Below, in pieces: positions 25,607 through 34,240 of a stretch of 64,000 bases of DNA. The stretch's first letter is position 1; every line of letters starts with the position of its first letter. The position numbers were made by a program, and so were the translations under genes. The notes beneath the pieces are model-generated. The model worked only from the letters and a program-made list of their open reading frames with translations, made no database searches and was not told where the DNA came from. Source of the stretch: Alistipes sp. (GTDB lineage Bacteria > Bacteroidota > Bacteroidia > Bacteroidales > Rikenellaceae); the NCBI GenBank assembly GCA_017416915.1, contig JAFQAN010000006.1:50095-114094 (forward strand), in the 5' to 3' direction.

Positions 25607-27295
25607 ATGAGAAAACTATACGCTCTACTTGCCGCGACGCTGCTTCTGGGCAGCGCCAATAACGCCTCTGCGCAGACGGTGGACTTTGGCGGCACAACGC
25701 TCAACAACGACATCGTAGGCTTTACGGACCTCTACACACTGAGCTTCACGGCGCACAACTACGGTACGGCGCGCTCAATGGGTATGGGTAACGCATTTAC
25801 CGCCCTCGGCGCCGATATGGTATCTGCGTCGCTCAACCCCGCGGGTATAGGTATGTATGTCGATAGCGATGTTAGCTTCTCGCTTATGATGCAGTTTACC
25901 AAGAGTCCTACCACCAATAGCGACCCCTACTACAACGACGTGCCGCGCAGCCAGCAGGAGTTCTCGGACCATACCGAGCGCTTCGGGATGTCGAGTGCGG
26001 GCGGCGTATTTACGGCTTACCGTGGCACAGGCGCGCTGACGAACTTCAACGTAGGCTTCGTCTATAACCGTATCGCCGACTTCAACCACAACTCGCTCAA
26101 TGCCTCGATAGGTAACCACGCCTCGCAGTCGATGGCAAACCTCTTCTGCACACTATCGAATGTCGATGGCTTGCAGACAGACTCTAATGGCAGGATGGAT
26201 TTTGGCAACGACCCATACTACTGGGGCGCGGTGTTGGCGTACAAGAATGGCGTAACGAACAAGGATGAACAGGGTTGGGTTATCGACCGCATAGACCCCT
26301 CGGCAGAGATTGACCAATACTCGTCGGTGGAGACCCGCGGCTCGATAGGCGAATACGCTATTACGATGGGCTTCAACTTCGTAGATAAGTTATACTTTGG
26401 TGCGTCGTTAGGTATTCAGAGCGTAAACTACAAGCGCAATACCTACTATGGCGAAAACTACGTATATCTCAACGACCAATACCCGTCGGGCGACTTTATG
26501 CCCTATCAGCTCGACTATATGAACTATATGCAGCGTACACGCATCTCGGGTACGGGTATCAACCTTAAATTGGGTGCTACCTACCGCCCTGTGGACTTCC
26601 TACGCATAGGTATCGCCTACCACACGCCTACCTACTACTCGCTATCGCTACGCTACGATGCAGAGATGTGGTCGCGCACATATAGCGCGGGTAACAACCC
26701 CGATGGCTACGACCTCGGACCTAACGGCTATATGTACGACAACGTATATTCGGGCGTATGGGAGGATACGGGCAGCTACGGTTGGGGCTTCCGCTCGCCC
26801 TCGCGCCTGCTTACGGGTGTTGCGGTAACCATCGCCAAGCGTGTCATCCTCTCGGCAGACTACGAGCGTAGCTGGTATCAGGGTATTCGCTTGAAGAAGA
26901 GCCCTATCAATGGCTTGGAGTACCCCGTTGTCGAGGATTTGTTCAAGGGTAGCAACACGGTACGTGTAGGTGCCGAGGGTATGGTTATGCCGTGGTTGGC
27001 ACTCCGTGCAGGATATATTTGGAGCGGCTCGACACTGCGCAACGAGTATAAGGATGTCATCCTCACGCACCCCATAGCTAAGCAGCAGAGCTATATCACC
27101 GCAGGTCTTGGCATCAAGTTCACCCGCAGCGTATATCTCGACCTTGCGTATCAGTACAACACCACAAAATACACCCCCTATAAGACGTTCTACGCTATCG
27201 ACAGTGTGGACGCGGCAAACGACATTGAGAGCCGCCTCTACACCACCCGCACAAAACGTCATATCGCGGTGCTGACCCTCGGCTTCCGCTTCTAA
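25607..27295 (+). CDS. OmpP1/FadL-family outer-membrane transport protein
   Basis: A 562-residue outer-membrane barrel with a signal peptide (1-22, ASAQ). The N-terminal segment GTARSMGMGNAFTALGADMVSASLNPAGIGMY matches the OmpP1/FadL/TodX hatch pattern (ARSMGMGNAFTA... NPAGI). The C terminus ends in a terminal strand with Phe (LTLGFRF). FadL-type proteins pass hydrophobic molecules by lateral diffusion. The substrate here is unknown; Bacteroidota members are often labelled hemin receptor without proof. Confidence 0.85.
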   Translation: MRKLYALLAATLLLGSANNASAQTVDFGGTTLNNDIVGFTDLYTLSFTAHNYGTARSMGMGNAFTALGADMVSASLNPAGIGMYVDSDVSFSLMMQFTKSPTTNSDPYYNDVPRSQQEFSDHTERFGMSSAGGVFTAYRGTGALTNFNVGFVYNRIADFNHNSLNASIGNHASQSMANLFCTLSNVDGLQTDSNGRMDFGNDPYYWGAVLAYKNGVTNKDEQGWVIDRIDPSAEIDQYSSVETRGSIGEYAITMGFNFVDKLYFGASLGIQSVNYKRNTYYGENYVYLNDQYPSGDFMPYQLDYMNYMQRTRISGTGINLKLGATYRPVDFLRIGIAYHTPTYYSLSLRYDAEMWSRTYSAGNNPDGYDLGPNGYMYDNVYSGVWEDTGSYGWGFRSPSRLLTGVAVTIAKRVILSADYERSWYQGIRLKKSPINGLEYPVVEDLFKGSNTVRVGAEGMVMPWLALRAGYIWSGSTLRNEYKDVILTHPIAKQQSYITAGLGIKFTRSVYLDLAYQYNTTKYTPYKTFYAIDSVDAANDIESRLYTTRTKRHIAVLTLGFRF

Positions 27296-27326
27296 ACGGG
27301 GCGAGAATAGAGGCTTGCTACATATC

Positions 27327-27364
27327 AACAACAAAGGCGCACGATGTCGTGCGCCTTTGTTGTT
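27327..27364. terminator. Bidirectional terminator between convergent genes
   Basis: A perfect 18-bp stem AACAACAAAGGCGCACGA / TCGTGCGCCTTTGTTGTT with a 2-3 nt loop between the OmpP1 gene (+) and the CoA-transferase gene (-). Confidence 0.85.
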
Positions 27365-27380
27365 ATGTAGCAATGTTGCT

Positions 27381-28670
27381 CTACGCTCTTAGGAAGCCGA
27401 TGCCAAAACGCTCGACAGCAGCTCTTTCGAGATCCTCGCGTACAGATGGGTCGGCAATCGAGATAAGCAGCTTGGCACGCTGCGCCAACGACTTGTTACG
27501 CAGATAGACAATACCATGCTCCGTAGCGATATACTGCGCCTGGAAGCGTGTGGTAACGACACCTGCACCCTTGGTTAGCGTAGGCACAATCTTCGAGATA
27601 CCCTTGTTGGTAATAGAGGGCAGAGCGATAAAGCACTTGCCACCCTCCGACAGCGCACCACCATACATAAAGTCGTGCTGGCCACCTACACCCGAGAAGA
27701 TGCGCTCACCGATACTATCGGCACATATCTGTCCCGTGAGGTCCACCTCGATAGCCGAGTTGATAGCCATCACATTGGGGTTTTGGCGGATATTCTGCGG
27801 GTCGTTGGTCCACGCCACATCGCGGATTACCACGTCGCGGTTGCCGTCTAAGTAGTCGTAGAGACGCTGGCTACCGAGACAGAGACACGCTACCGACTTG
27901 CCTGGGTATATCTTTTTGAGCGAGTTGTCGATAATACCCTTCTGAATAAGGGGTACAACGCCATCGGTCATCGCCTCGGTGTGCAAGCCGAGGTGCTTGT
28001 GGTCGTGCAGAGCGTCGAGGACAGCGTTGGGGATACCTCCCACGCCAATCTGCATCGTAGCACCATCGGGTATCTCCTGCGCGATGTAGTTACCTATGGC
28101 GCGCTCCACCTCGTTGGGAACTACCGTAGGCACCTCCACCAGAGGCTCGTCGCCACGTACCATAGCGTCAATCTTCGAGACGTGTATCACGGGATCGCCA
28201 AAGGTGCGGGGCATATACTTGTTTACCTGTGCGATGATAATCTTAGAACACTCGGCAGCCGAGAAGGCGAGGTCGGCAGATACACCATACGAACAGTATC
28301 CCTCCTCGTCAGGCTCCGAGACGTTGAGAAGCGTAACATCCAAAGGTACCTGTCCCGAGCGGAAGAGGAAGGGTATCTCGCCGAGGAATGCGGGGATGGT
28401 CTGCGCCACACCCTCCTTGATGGCGTTACGCAGGTTGTTGGCAACGAAGAAGCTCAGCGGCTCGAACGAGTCGCGCAACTCGCGCTTGGCATAGGGGGCA
28501 TCGAAGCGACCTATGGCAAAGGCTGAATATACCTTCACGTCGCGCAACTCCGACGCACGGTCGGTCATTGCCTGAACAAGAACTTCGGGGATAGATGTCG
28601 AACCCTGGATAAAGACCGAGTCGCCCGATTTGATAAGTTTTACGGCTTCCGCCGCGCTCACTAAATTCAT
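27381..28670 (-). CDS. Acetyl-CoA hydrolase/transferase family (acyl-CoA:acetate CoA-transferase)
   Basis: A 429-residue family I CoA-transferase close in length and layout to 4-hydroxybutyrate or butyryl CoA-transferases. It opens VSAAEAVKLIKSGDSVFIQG. The catalytic Glu is in LGLHTEAMTDGVVPL (about 235), followed by the AcetylCoA-hyd C-terminal half with FSGVGGQHDFMYGG and TTRFQAQYIATEHGIVYLRNK. It lies downstream of genes for an aminotransferase and arylpyruvate ferredoxin oxidoreductase. A role in releasing arylacetate (or branched acid) from the CoA ester fits, but is inferred from context. Confidence 0.85.
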   Translation of the reverse strand: MNLVSAAEAVKLIKSGDSVFIQGSTSIPEVLVQAMTDRASELRDVKVYSAFAIGRFDAPYAKRELRDSFEPLSFFVANNLRNAIKEGVAQTIPAFLGEIPFLFRSGQVPLDVTLLNVSEPDEEGYCSYGVSADLAFSAAECSKIIIAQVNKYMPRTFGDPVIHVSKIDAMVRGDEPLVEVPTVVPNEVERAIGNYIAQEIPDGATMQIGVGGIPNAVLDALHDHKHLGLHTEAMTDGVVPLIQKGIIDNSLKKIYPGKSVACLCLGSQRLYDYLDGNRDVVIRDVAWTNDPQNIRQNPNVMAINSAIEVDLTGQICADSIGERIFSGVGGQHDFMYGGALSEGGKCFIALPSITNKGISKIVPTLTKGAGVVTTRFQAQYIATEHGIVYLRNKSLAQRAKLLISIADPSVREDLERAAVERFGIGFLRA

Positions 28671-28688
28671 ATAAACTTATTCGGTTTA

Positions 28689-28718
28689 AGAGGGGCTGTC
28701 CGTAGTGGGCAGCCCTCT
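28689..28718. terminator. Hairpin upstream of the CoA-transferase
   Basis: AGAGGGGCTGTCC pairs with GGGCAGCCCTCT with one bulged G. It lies between the aminotransferase stop and the CoA-transferase start. There is no strong U-run on either strand, so it could act as partial terminator or leader structure. Confidence 0.4.
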
Positions 28719-28771
28719 GTTATTTGTTAATTTGTGGCTTCGTTGAAGGCATCATAAGAGCCTATCACGCC

Positions 28772-28897
28772 AATTTATTGTCAGACGCCGTGAGATACGG
28801 GCTACCCCGAAAACTTACTCGATGGGGCTGTACCTTGGTGTAGCCCCATTCGGTAAGATGGGCGTAGTGCCGTAAATGGCGCTTATCACAATAAATT
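28772..28897 (+). ncRNA. Structured intergenic element, copy E
   Basis: 126 nt. The closing stem AATTTATTGT/ACAATAAATT (10 bp) differs at most positions from the other copies yet stays fully paired. CAGA and TATC junctions are kept. The apical hairpin CTTACTCGATGGGG ... CCCCATTCGGTAAG keeps the GATGGG/CCCATT core. The 3' end overlaps the aminotransferase stop codon (28896-28898, minus strand). Just before the element, TATCACGCCAA at 28763-28773 repeats the 3' terminus of copies A and B and may be a remnant of an adjoining copy. Confidence 0.55.
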
Positions 28898-30212
28898 AGT
28901 AATCCTGCGAGAATAGACGTAGGCGCCTATCAAGCTCGTCGTACTGGTAGTCCGAAATCATTGACACACAACCTCTAAGACCCTCGCGCGCGCTACCCGT
29001 AGGAGCAAGCGTAATAGCCGAGATACCATAGTAGATGAGCTTGTTGATAAGCTGCTCACCCGTCATATCCTTATAGCCGAAGGTGAAGAAGAAGCCGTCG
29101 CTGACCTCCTTGTCGCAATCCTTGTCATAGACAATATGGAAGCCGTTGCGCACCATAATCTCCTTAACACGCGCTGCACGACGCGCATACTCGCGTGTGT
29201 GGCTCACATAGTCTAAACGACCGTCGGACGCTGCGCGGAACATCGCCGCGAGAGCGTACTGCGCCGAGTGGGGAACACCCGACGAGAGGACGTAGAGGAT
29301 GTTGAAGATGAAGTTGCGACGGAACTGACCATCGTTGCCATAGCGCTCGGCGAAGCCTTCGTAGCAGCGGTCCGAGAGCTTGGGGTTGAGAGCCACCACA
29401 GCGACACGCTGACCCGCATACGAGAACATCTTAGAGCCTGAAAGCAGGTGCATACAGTTGTCCGTGTAGCGCGCTACCGAGGGCTGATAGGGCGGCTCGA
29501 AAGGCACTGAACGGTCCTCACGGAAGTCCATATTGAGGTACGCCAAATCCTCGATGACGATGACATCGTACTTGGTAGCCATACGACCGATAATCTCCAA
29601 CTCCTCCTCGTTGAGACACATCCACGACGGGTTGTTGGGGTTAGAGTATATCATACCGCTGATACGTCCCGACGAAAGTATCTCTTCGAGCTTCGCTTCG
29701 AGCCTCTTACCACGGTAGTCGATGACATCGAACGACTCGAAACGCACACCCTGCACCTTACACTGCATCTTCTGCACGGGGAAGCCTGGGTCGATGAAGA
29801 GGATGGTGTCGCGGTCTTTGCGCATCTGCGACAGCGCCATAAATGCTGCAAAAGCACCCTGCATAGAGCCTACCGTGGGTACGAAGCACACGGGAGGAAT
29901 GTCGAGGTTGATGAACGCTTTGACAAAGCGCGATGCCTCCTTGGTGAGTGGCTCGATACCCGTGATAAGGGGGTATTTAGAGCCTACACCATTGAGCAAC
30001 GCCTCGTGTTCTGCCTCGATACCTATCTGCTCGGCGGGCAGGCCTGGCTCGCCAATCTCCATACGGATATACTCGATACCCGTCTTTGCCTCGATGTCCT
30101 TAACGACACTCACAAACTGACGTATCGACGCCGCACCAAGCTCCTTGGCATTGCGCAGACCGTTGGCAATACAGATATTATCTACGGTTTGTTTATCTAA
30201 TGGACGATCCAT
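28896..30212 (-). CDS. Class I/II PLP aminotransferase
   Basis: A 438-residue fold-type I aminotransferase. PLP contacts are seen in YSNPNNPSWMC (the Asn) and VIEDLAYLNMDF (the Asp, with Tyr), and the Schiff-base Lys in LLSGSKMFSYAGQRVAV (about 270). A C-terminal Arg region LAPTGSAREGLRGCVSM binds the carboxylate. It lies 5 nt downstream of iorB and after iorA, so aromatic or branched amino acids are the likely substrates, giving 2-oxo acids to the IorAB enzyme. The substrate is inferred from context. Confidence 0.88.
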   Translation of the reverse strand: MDRPLDKQTVDNICIANGLRNAKELGAASIRQFVSVVKDIEAKTGIEYIRMEIGEPGLPAEQIGIEAEHEALLNGVGSKYPLITGIEPLTKEASRFVKAFINLDIPPVCFVPTVGSMQGAFAAFMALSQMRKDRDTILFIDPGFPVQKMQCKVQGVRFESFDVIDYRGKRLEAKLEEILSSGRISGMIYSNPNNPSWMCLNEEELEIIGRMATKYDVIVIEDLAYLNMDFREDRSVPFEPPYQPSVARYTDNCMHLLSGSKMFSYAGQRVAVVALNPKLSDRCYEGFAERYGNDGQFRRNFIFNILYVLSSGVPHSAQYALAAMFRAASDGRLDYVSHTREYARRAARVKEIMVRNGFHIVYDKDCDKEVSDGFFFTFGYKDMTGEQLINKLIYYGISAITLAPTGSAREGLRGCVSMISDYQYDELDRRLRLFSQDY

Positions 30213-30217
30213 AGCGA

Positions 30218-30799
30218 CTACTTTTTAATGCTGTTGTTATAGCCAGCGTGTACCGCAGCGAGGTTCTTCTCGATAACCTCCTCACCCTTACGAGCGAAGA
30301 TACGGCGGATACCTGCCTCAATCTTCTCCAACTCGATGTCGAGCATCGGTATAGCGGCACCCAGCAGCACCATATTTGCCGCCTGCAAGGGTGCGCCAGC
30401 CTCCTTAGCAAGCTGCTCAACGTTGAGCGATACGCAGTTGGGCAACGCTGCAAGGTGAGCATTTAGCTCCTCCTCGGTGGGATAGTTGGGGATGTTGATG
30501 AATGGCACATTGCTGGTAACAACCCAGCCATCTTTCTTTAAGTAAGAGAGGTAGCGCAAAGCCTCCATAGGCTCCAACGATATGATGATGTCGGCACCAC
30601 CCTTAGCGATAAGATCCGAGGCGATAGGCTCGGTAGAGAGGCGCAGGTTACTCTGCACATCGCCACCACGCTGGCTCATGCCGTGAACCTCTGCCTGCTT
30701 GATGTTCCATCCTTCGGCCATAGCAGCCTCGCCAATGACCGTGGCAATCGACAGAATACCCTGTCCGCCGACGCCTGCCAATATGATATCTTTCTTCAT
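30218..30799 (-). CDS. iorB: Indolepyruvate ferredoxin oxidoreductase beta subunit
   Basis: A 193-residue pyruvate:ferredoxin oxidoreductase gamma-type subunit that opens KKDIILAGVGGQGILSIATVIGEAA and contains VHGMSQRGGDVQSNLRLS, both hallmarks of IorB. With IorA it oxidatively decarboxylates arylpyruvates to arylacetyl-CoA, reducing ferredoxin. The start lies 16 nt downstream of the iorA stop. Confidence 0.93.
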   Translation of the reverse strand: MKKDIILAGVGGQGILSIATVIGEAAMAEGWNIKQAEVHGMSQRGGDVQSNLRLSTEPIASDLIAKGGADIIISLEPMEALRYLSYLKKDGWVVTSNVPFINIPNYPTEEELNAHLAALPNCVSLNVEQLAKEAGAPLQAANMVLLGAAIPMLDIELEKIEAGIRRIFARKGEEVIEKNLAAVHAGYNNSIKK

Positions 30800-30815
30800 T
30801 GTTTTGTCCTCCTGA

Positions 30816-32432
30816 TTATTTGTTAGCTGCTGCCTTAGCCTTAGCGTGACGCTTAGCGGTCTGAATACACTCGCGACGAGGTATGACTACCGATACACCG
30901 TTGTACTCAATCTCCTCGCGCAAAGTCTGCTTAATCTCCTCCATATTCTTGGGCAGAGGCACCACAACGCGCACGTGGTCGGGATGAACACCCAAGCCGC
31001 GGCATATATCCTCCAACTTACCCGTACCTGCCGAGTCCTGACCACCTGTCATACCCGTTGTGAGGTTGTCCGAGATGATAACCACAACATTTGACTTAGA
31101 GTTCACGCAGTCCAAAAGACCCGTCATACCCGAGTGGGTGAATGTAGAGTCGCCAATAACGGCAAATGCGGGGAACTGACCAGCATCCGAAGCACCCTTT
31201 GCCATAGTTATCGAAGCACCCATCTCAACGCAGGCGTGCAGCGCGTGGAAGGGCGACAAAGCACCCAATGTGTAGCAGCCAATATCGCCAAAGATGCGGG
31301 GATTCTCATACTCGGCAGCCACCTCGTTGAGCGCCTTATACATATCGCGGTGTCCGCAACCCTGACACAAGGCGGGAGGACGTGCTACTACGATGTTGTC
31401 TGCGTCGAGACGCTCCAATGGAGCAAGACCCAATGAGAGGCGTACGCTATCGGGCGTAAGCTCGCCCACGCGGGGCAAATCACCCGTAAGGCGGCCCTTA
31501 ACGGCTACGGTCGAAGGCACGATGGCGCGCACCATCTCCTCGACAACGGGCTGACCCTCCTCCATAACAAGTATCTCCTTGGCGCCATCCTCAACCATAC
31601 GCTCGATAAGAGCTACGGGCAGAGGATACTGCGACACCTTCAATACGCTACGGTCGGTGCCGTCGGCGCAGTTCTCCATAAAGTAGTTGTAGGCGATACC
31701 CGTCGTAATGACGCCACGCTCGGGGTTAGAACCCTTGGTGTAGGCGTTGAACTTAGACTCTACCGACGAACGTTGCAGGTCGTCCTGCTGCGCAATAAGC
31801 TCGTTGTAGCGAAGGCGGGCAAAGGCGGGCAGAAGAATCCAGCGACGCACATCCTCGGGACGTTTGATGTCGCTCTGCTTGCGTGGCGAGTCGGTAATCT
31901 CGACTACGGCGCGTGAGTGCGCCATACGTGTAGTTACGCGCATAAGCACGGGGAGGTGTACCGCCTCCGATAGCTCGAACGCTGCACGTGTCATCTCGTA
32001 GGCCTCCTGCTGTGATGAAGGCTCGAAGATGGGCATCATAGCGAACTTGCCATAGAAGCGCGAGTCCTGCTCGTTCTGCGACGAGTGCATCGATGGGTCG
32101 TCAGCAGCAACAACCACCAAGCCACCGTTTACGCCTGTCATAGCAGAGTTCACAAAGGGGTCAGCAGCCACGTTCATACCGACGTGCTTCATACAAACAA
32201 GCGCACGCTTGCCCATATACGACATACCGAGAGCGCCCTCCATTGCGGTCTTCTCGTTGGTCGCCCAACGGCAGAAAATGGGTGCCTCAGCATCGCCGCG
32301 CTTCTCCTCGCGCAGCTGAATAAATTCGGTAATTTCGGTTGAGGGTGTTCCGGGGTAGGCATATACTCCCGACAGACCTGAGTCGATAGCGGCCTGTGCA
32401 ATAGCCTCATCACCGAGAAGTAATTTTCTCAT
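30816..32432 (-). CDS. iorA: Indolepyruvate ferredoxin oxidoreductase alpha subunit, no ferredoxin domain
   Basis: A 538-residue thiamine-diphosphate subunit. The N-terminal pyrimidine-binding domain (LLLGDEAIAQAAIDSGLSGVYAYPGTPSTEI) and the C-terminal TPP domain (PALCQGCGHRDMYKAL, then GDIGCYTLG and VIGDSTFTHSG) are intact. Many archaeal IorA proteins continue with a 2[4Fe-4S] domain. This one stops at VVIPRRECIQTAKRHAKAKAA with no CxxCxxC motif, so electrons must leave by another route or carrier. It is the first gene of the iorA-iorB-aminotransferase run, and possibly of the CoA-transferase. Confidence 0.93.
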   Translation of the reverse strand: MRKLLLGDEAIAQAAIDSGLSGVYAYPGTPSTEITEFIQLREEKRGDAEAPIFCRWATNEKTAMEGALGMSYMGKRALVCMKHVGMNVAADPFVNSAMTGVNGGLVVVAADDPSMHSSQNEQDSRFYGKFAMMPIFEPSSQQEAYEMTRAAFELSEAVHLPVLMRVTTRMAHSRAVVEITDSPRKQSDIKRPEDVRRWILLPAFARLRYNELIAQQDDLQRSSVESKFNAYTKGSNPERGVITTGIAYNYFMENCADGTDRSVLKVSQYPLPVALIERMVEDGAKEILVMEEGQPVVEEMVRAIVPSTVAVKGRLTGDLPRVGELTPDSVRLSLGLAPLERLDADNIVVARPPALCQGCGHRDMYKALNEVAAEYENPRIFGDIGCYTLGALSPFHALHACVEMGASITMAKGASDAGQFPAFAVIGDSTFTHSGMTGLLDCVNSKSNVVVIISDNLTTGMTGGQDSAGTGKLEDICRGLGVHPDHVRVVVPLPKNMEEIKQTLREEIEYNGVSVVIPRRECIQTAKRHAKAKAAANK

Positions 32433-32462
32433 ATAGTTATTGTTTTAGGTTTGTCTAATTGT

Positions 32463-32470
32463 CAAAGTTA
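32463..32470 (-). promoter_or_regulatory. Promoter -7 box for the iorAB operon
   Basis: TAACTTTG on the minus strand, 31 nt upstream of the iorA start codon. Confidence 0.55.
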
Positions 32471-32600
32471 CGATTTTTTTTTGAGACTGAAAAATAAATT
32501 GCAACTTTTTTGACCACAACACGAAAAAGAGGGCTGTTTTAGGGGCGAACTATGCAGTTAGTAGGGAGTAGCGGGCGGATGTTTTCTGCGACGGGGCGCG

Positions 32601-32744
32601 GGACAACGAGACGACGAGACGACGAGACGACGGGACGACGGGACAACGGGACGACGAGACGACGGAACGACGGAACGACGGGGCGCGAGACAATGGGGCG
32701 ACGGGACGACGGGACGACGGGGCGACGGGACGACGAGACGACGA
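32601..32744. repeat. 8-bp minisatellite ACGRGACG
   Basis: About 17 tandem 8-bp units (ACGAGACG, ACGGGACG, ACGGAACG and a few longer variants) in the gap between iorA and the radical SAM gene. Open frames through it are low-complexity (Arg/Asp/Thr) and not credible proteins. The rest of the gap (32745-32924) contains short degenerate direct repeats around GAGCGTAGTTTTTGTG and nothing else recognised. Confidence 0.85.
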
Positions 32745-32924
32745 GCCTGCAAGCCTACAAGACAGCGCACCCTCCCCCACCTTGCGGGTCCCATTTTAAT
32801 ACCAGCAAAGTGAGGAAGGGTGCATTTAGTGAAGACTTTGTATTTAGGTCAGCATTGAGCTGCCGAGCGTAGTTTTTGTGAGCCTCTGAGCGTAGTTTTT
32901 GTGGGTTGCCGAGCGCGCGGTCGG

Positions 32925-34001
32925 CTATCGCACTAAGCGCTCGTAGTGGCAGACAAGCAGATTTCCCTCATCGTCGTAGAGGTGCATACCATTGCCCTCG
33001 CAATATTGCCACATCTTGCACTTGGCACACTTGCCCTTACGCGCCCAATCGCGGTTACGGAACTTCTGGAAGCGGTTTTGCCACACATCCCAAAAGTTGT
33101 CGCGATAGATGTTGCCCTGCGTGAAGTTGGCACGTACACTCGTACATCCCGAAATATCGCCATTGACACGTATAGAGGCGACGCTGAGGCCCGCGTGGCA
33201 CTCGAAGGGCGACTTGCGAGCCTTCAACTCGTAGCCACCGAGGAAGCCCTCGCAGCCATACGATACGCTAATGCGCCCCTCGCGGCAGCTATCGTCGATA
33301 AACTGCATAAGGTAGGTAAACTCCTCGTTGTTGAGCTGCAACGAGCTATCCTGAGCAGCACGGCCAACGGGGAAGATGGTAAAGACGCGCCAGTGGCGCA
33401 CACCGAGGCTATACAAAAACTCCTTAAACTCGCCGAGGCGCGGCAGTAGCGCAGGGGTTACGCAGGTAACCACATCCGAGGCAAGCTCCTTATCTGCCGA
33501 TATCATACGCACAGCCTCCACAGCGCGCGCAAAGCTCTCTCGGTTTTGGCGAATGTGGAAGTGATGCTCCTCGAAGCCATCGAGCGACACCGTGATAGAG
33601 TGCAAGCCCGCACGGATGAGCGAGTCGAGGCGTCGGCGCGTGAGAGCCATACCGTTGGTAACCATACCCCACGGGTAGCCACGACGGTAGAGGTTGATAC
33701 CTATCTCTTCGAGGTCCTTGCGCACAAGCACCTCGCCGCCCGACAAGATTACAAGCACCTTATTGGGGTTTACGTTGGGTGTTATCTCATTGTCGAGTAC
33801 ACGAAAAAAATCCTTGGCGGGCATATCGCTCAGCGTTGTATCGACGCGGCAGTCGCTACCGCAGTGGCGACATTGCAGATTACAGCGCAACGTACACTCC
33901 CAAAAGAGGGTGTCGAGCGTATGCTCCTTTTGGTGTATCTTATGTAGTCTTTTGAATAGTTTGAGTACGAGCCACTGTCGTACACTTAATCGCTTGCCCA
34001 T
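32925..34001 (-). CDS. Radical SAM/SPASM-type enzyme of a rSAM-lipoprotein cassette
   Basis: A 358-residue radical SAM protein. The cluster motif C-X3-C-X2-C is CNLQCRHC (Cys 40, 44, 47), followed by LSGGEVLVRKDLEEIG in the barrel. The C terminus has a SPASM-like Cys set: CHAGLSVASIRVNGDISGC, then GKCAKCKMWQYCEGNG and VCHYERL, for auxiliary Fe-S clusters typical of peptide-modifying enzymes. Its start codon overlaps the stop of the 67-aa lipoprotein gene by one base (TAATG), so the two are probably translationally coupled. I recall a Bacteroidales rSAM/lipoprotein system of this type (TIGR04133/TIGR04134); substrate unproven. Confidence 0.85.
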   Translation of the reverse strand: MGKRLSVRQWLVLKLFKRLHKIHQKEHTLDTLFWECTLRCNLQCRHCGSDCRVDTTLSDMPAKDFFRVLDNEITPNVNPNKVLVILSGGEVLVRKDLEEIGINLYRRGYPWGMVTNGMALTRRRLDSLIRAGLHSITVSLDGFEEHHFHIRQNRESFARAVEAVRMISADKELASDVVTCVTPALLPRLGEFKEFLYSLGVRHWRVFTIFPVGRAAQDSSLQLNNEEFTYLMQFIDDSCREGRISVSYGCEGFLGGYELKARKSPFECHAGLSVASIRVNGDISGCTSVRANFTQGNIYRDNFWDVWQNRFQKFRNRDWARKGKCAKCKMWQYCEGNGMHLYDDEGNLLVCHYERLVR

Positions 34002-34204
34002 TACTCTTCTACGGGGTTTTCGTTATCAGTTTCACTATCATCCATAATGTCGATGCCGTCATCTTCCACTCGCTCCGAGGGGTGGTACATCGACGATGCG
34101 GGGCCATACATAGGCGCAGGACCATACATATCGGGTTCAGGTCCACAGCCTGTCATACCTACACCAAGCAGACCCAACATCGAGAGAATTGCTCGCTTCT
34201 TCAT
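34001..34204 (-). CDS. Small lipoprotein with MYGP repeats, translationally coupled to rSAM
   Basis: A 67-residue precursor with a lipobox ending MTGC (Cys about 20). The mature part is GPEPDMYGPAPMYGP, with repeated MYGPA motifs, then SSMYHPSE and an acidic tail. The shared leader LGLLGVGMTGC links it to the four larger lipoproteins upstream. Its stop overlaps the rSAM start, which makes it the best candidate substrate or partner of that enzyme. This is inference. The repeated Met-Tyr-Gly-Pro units would be natural modification sites. Confidence 0.75.
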   Translation of the reverse strand: MKKRAILSMLGLLGVGMTGCGPEPDMYGPAPMYGPASSMYHPSERVEDDGIDIMDDSETDNENPVEE

Positions 34205-34240
34205 CGCTTATCGTTTTATTGGTTGTTATCGCTGTTATGT

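Noticed and set aside
484-28897. Structured elements as ordinary MITEs
   Set aside because: The terminal repeats differ between copies with compensating changes and no target-site duplications are evident; mobility itself is not excluded.
32552-32872. Arg/Asp/Thr-rich open frame over the 8-bp minisatellite
   Set aside because: Composition follows the repeat, and no ribosome site or conserved segment is seen.
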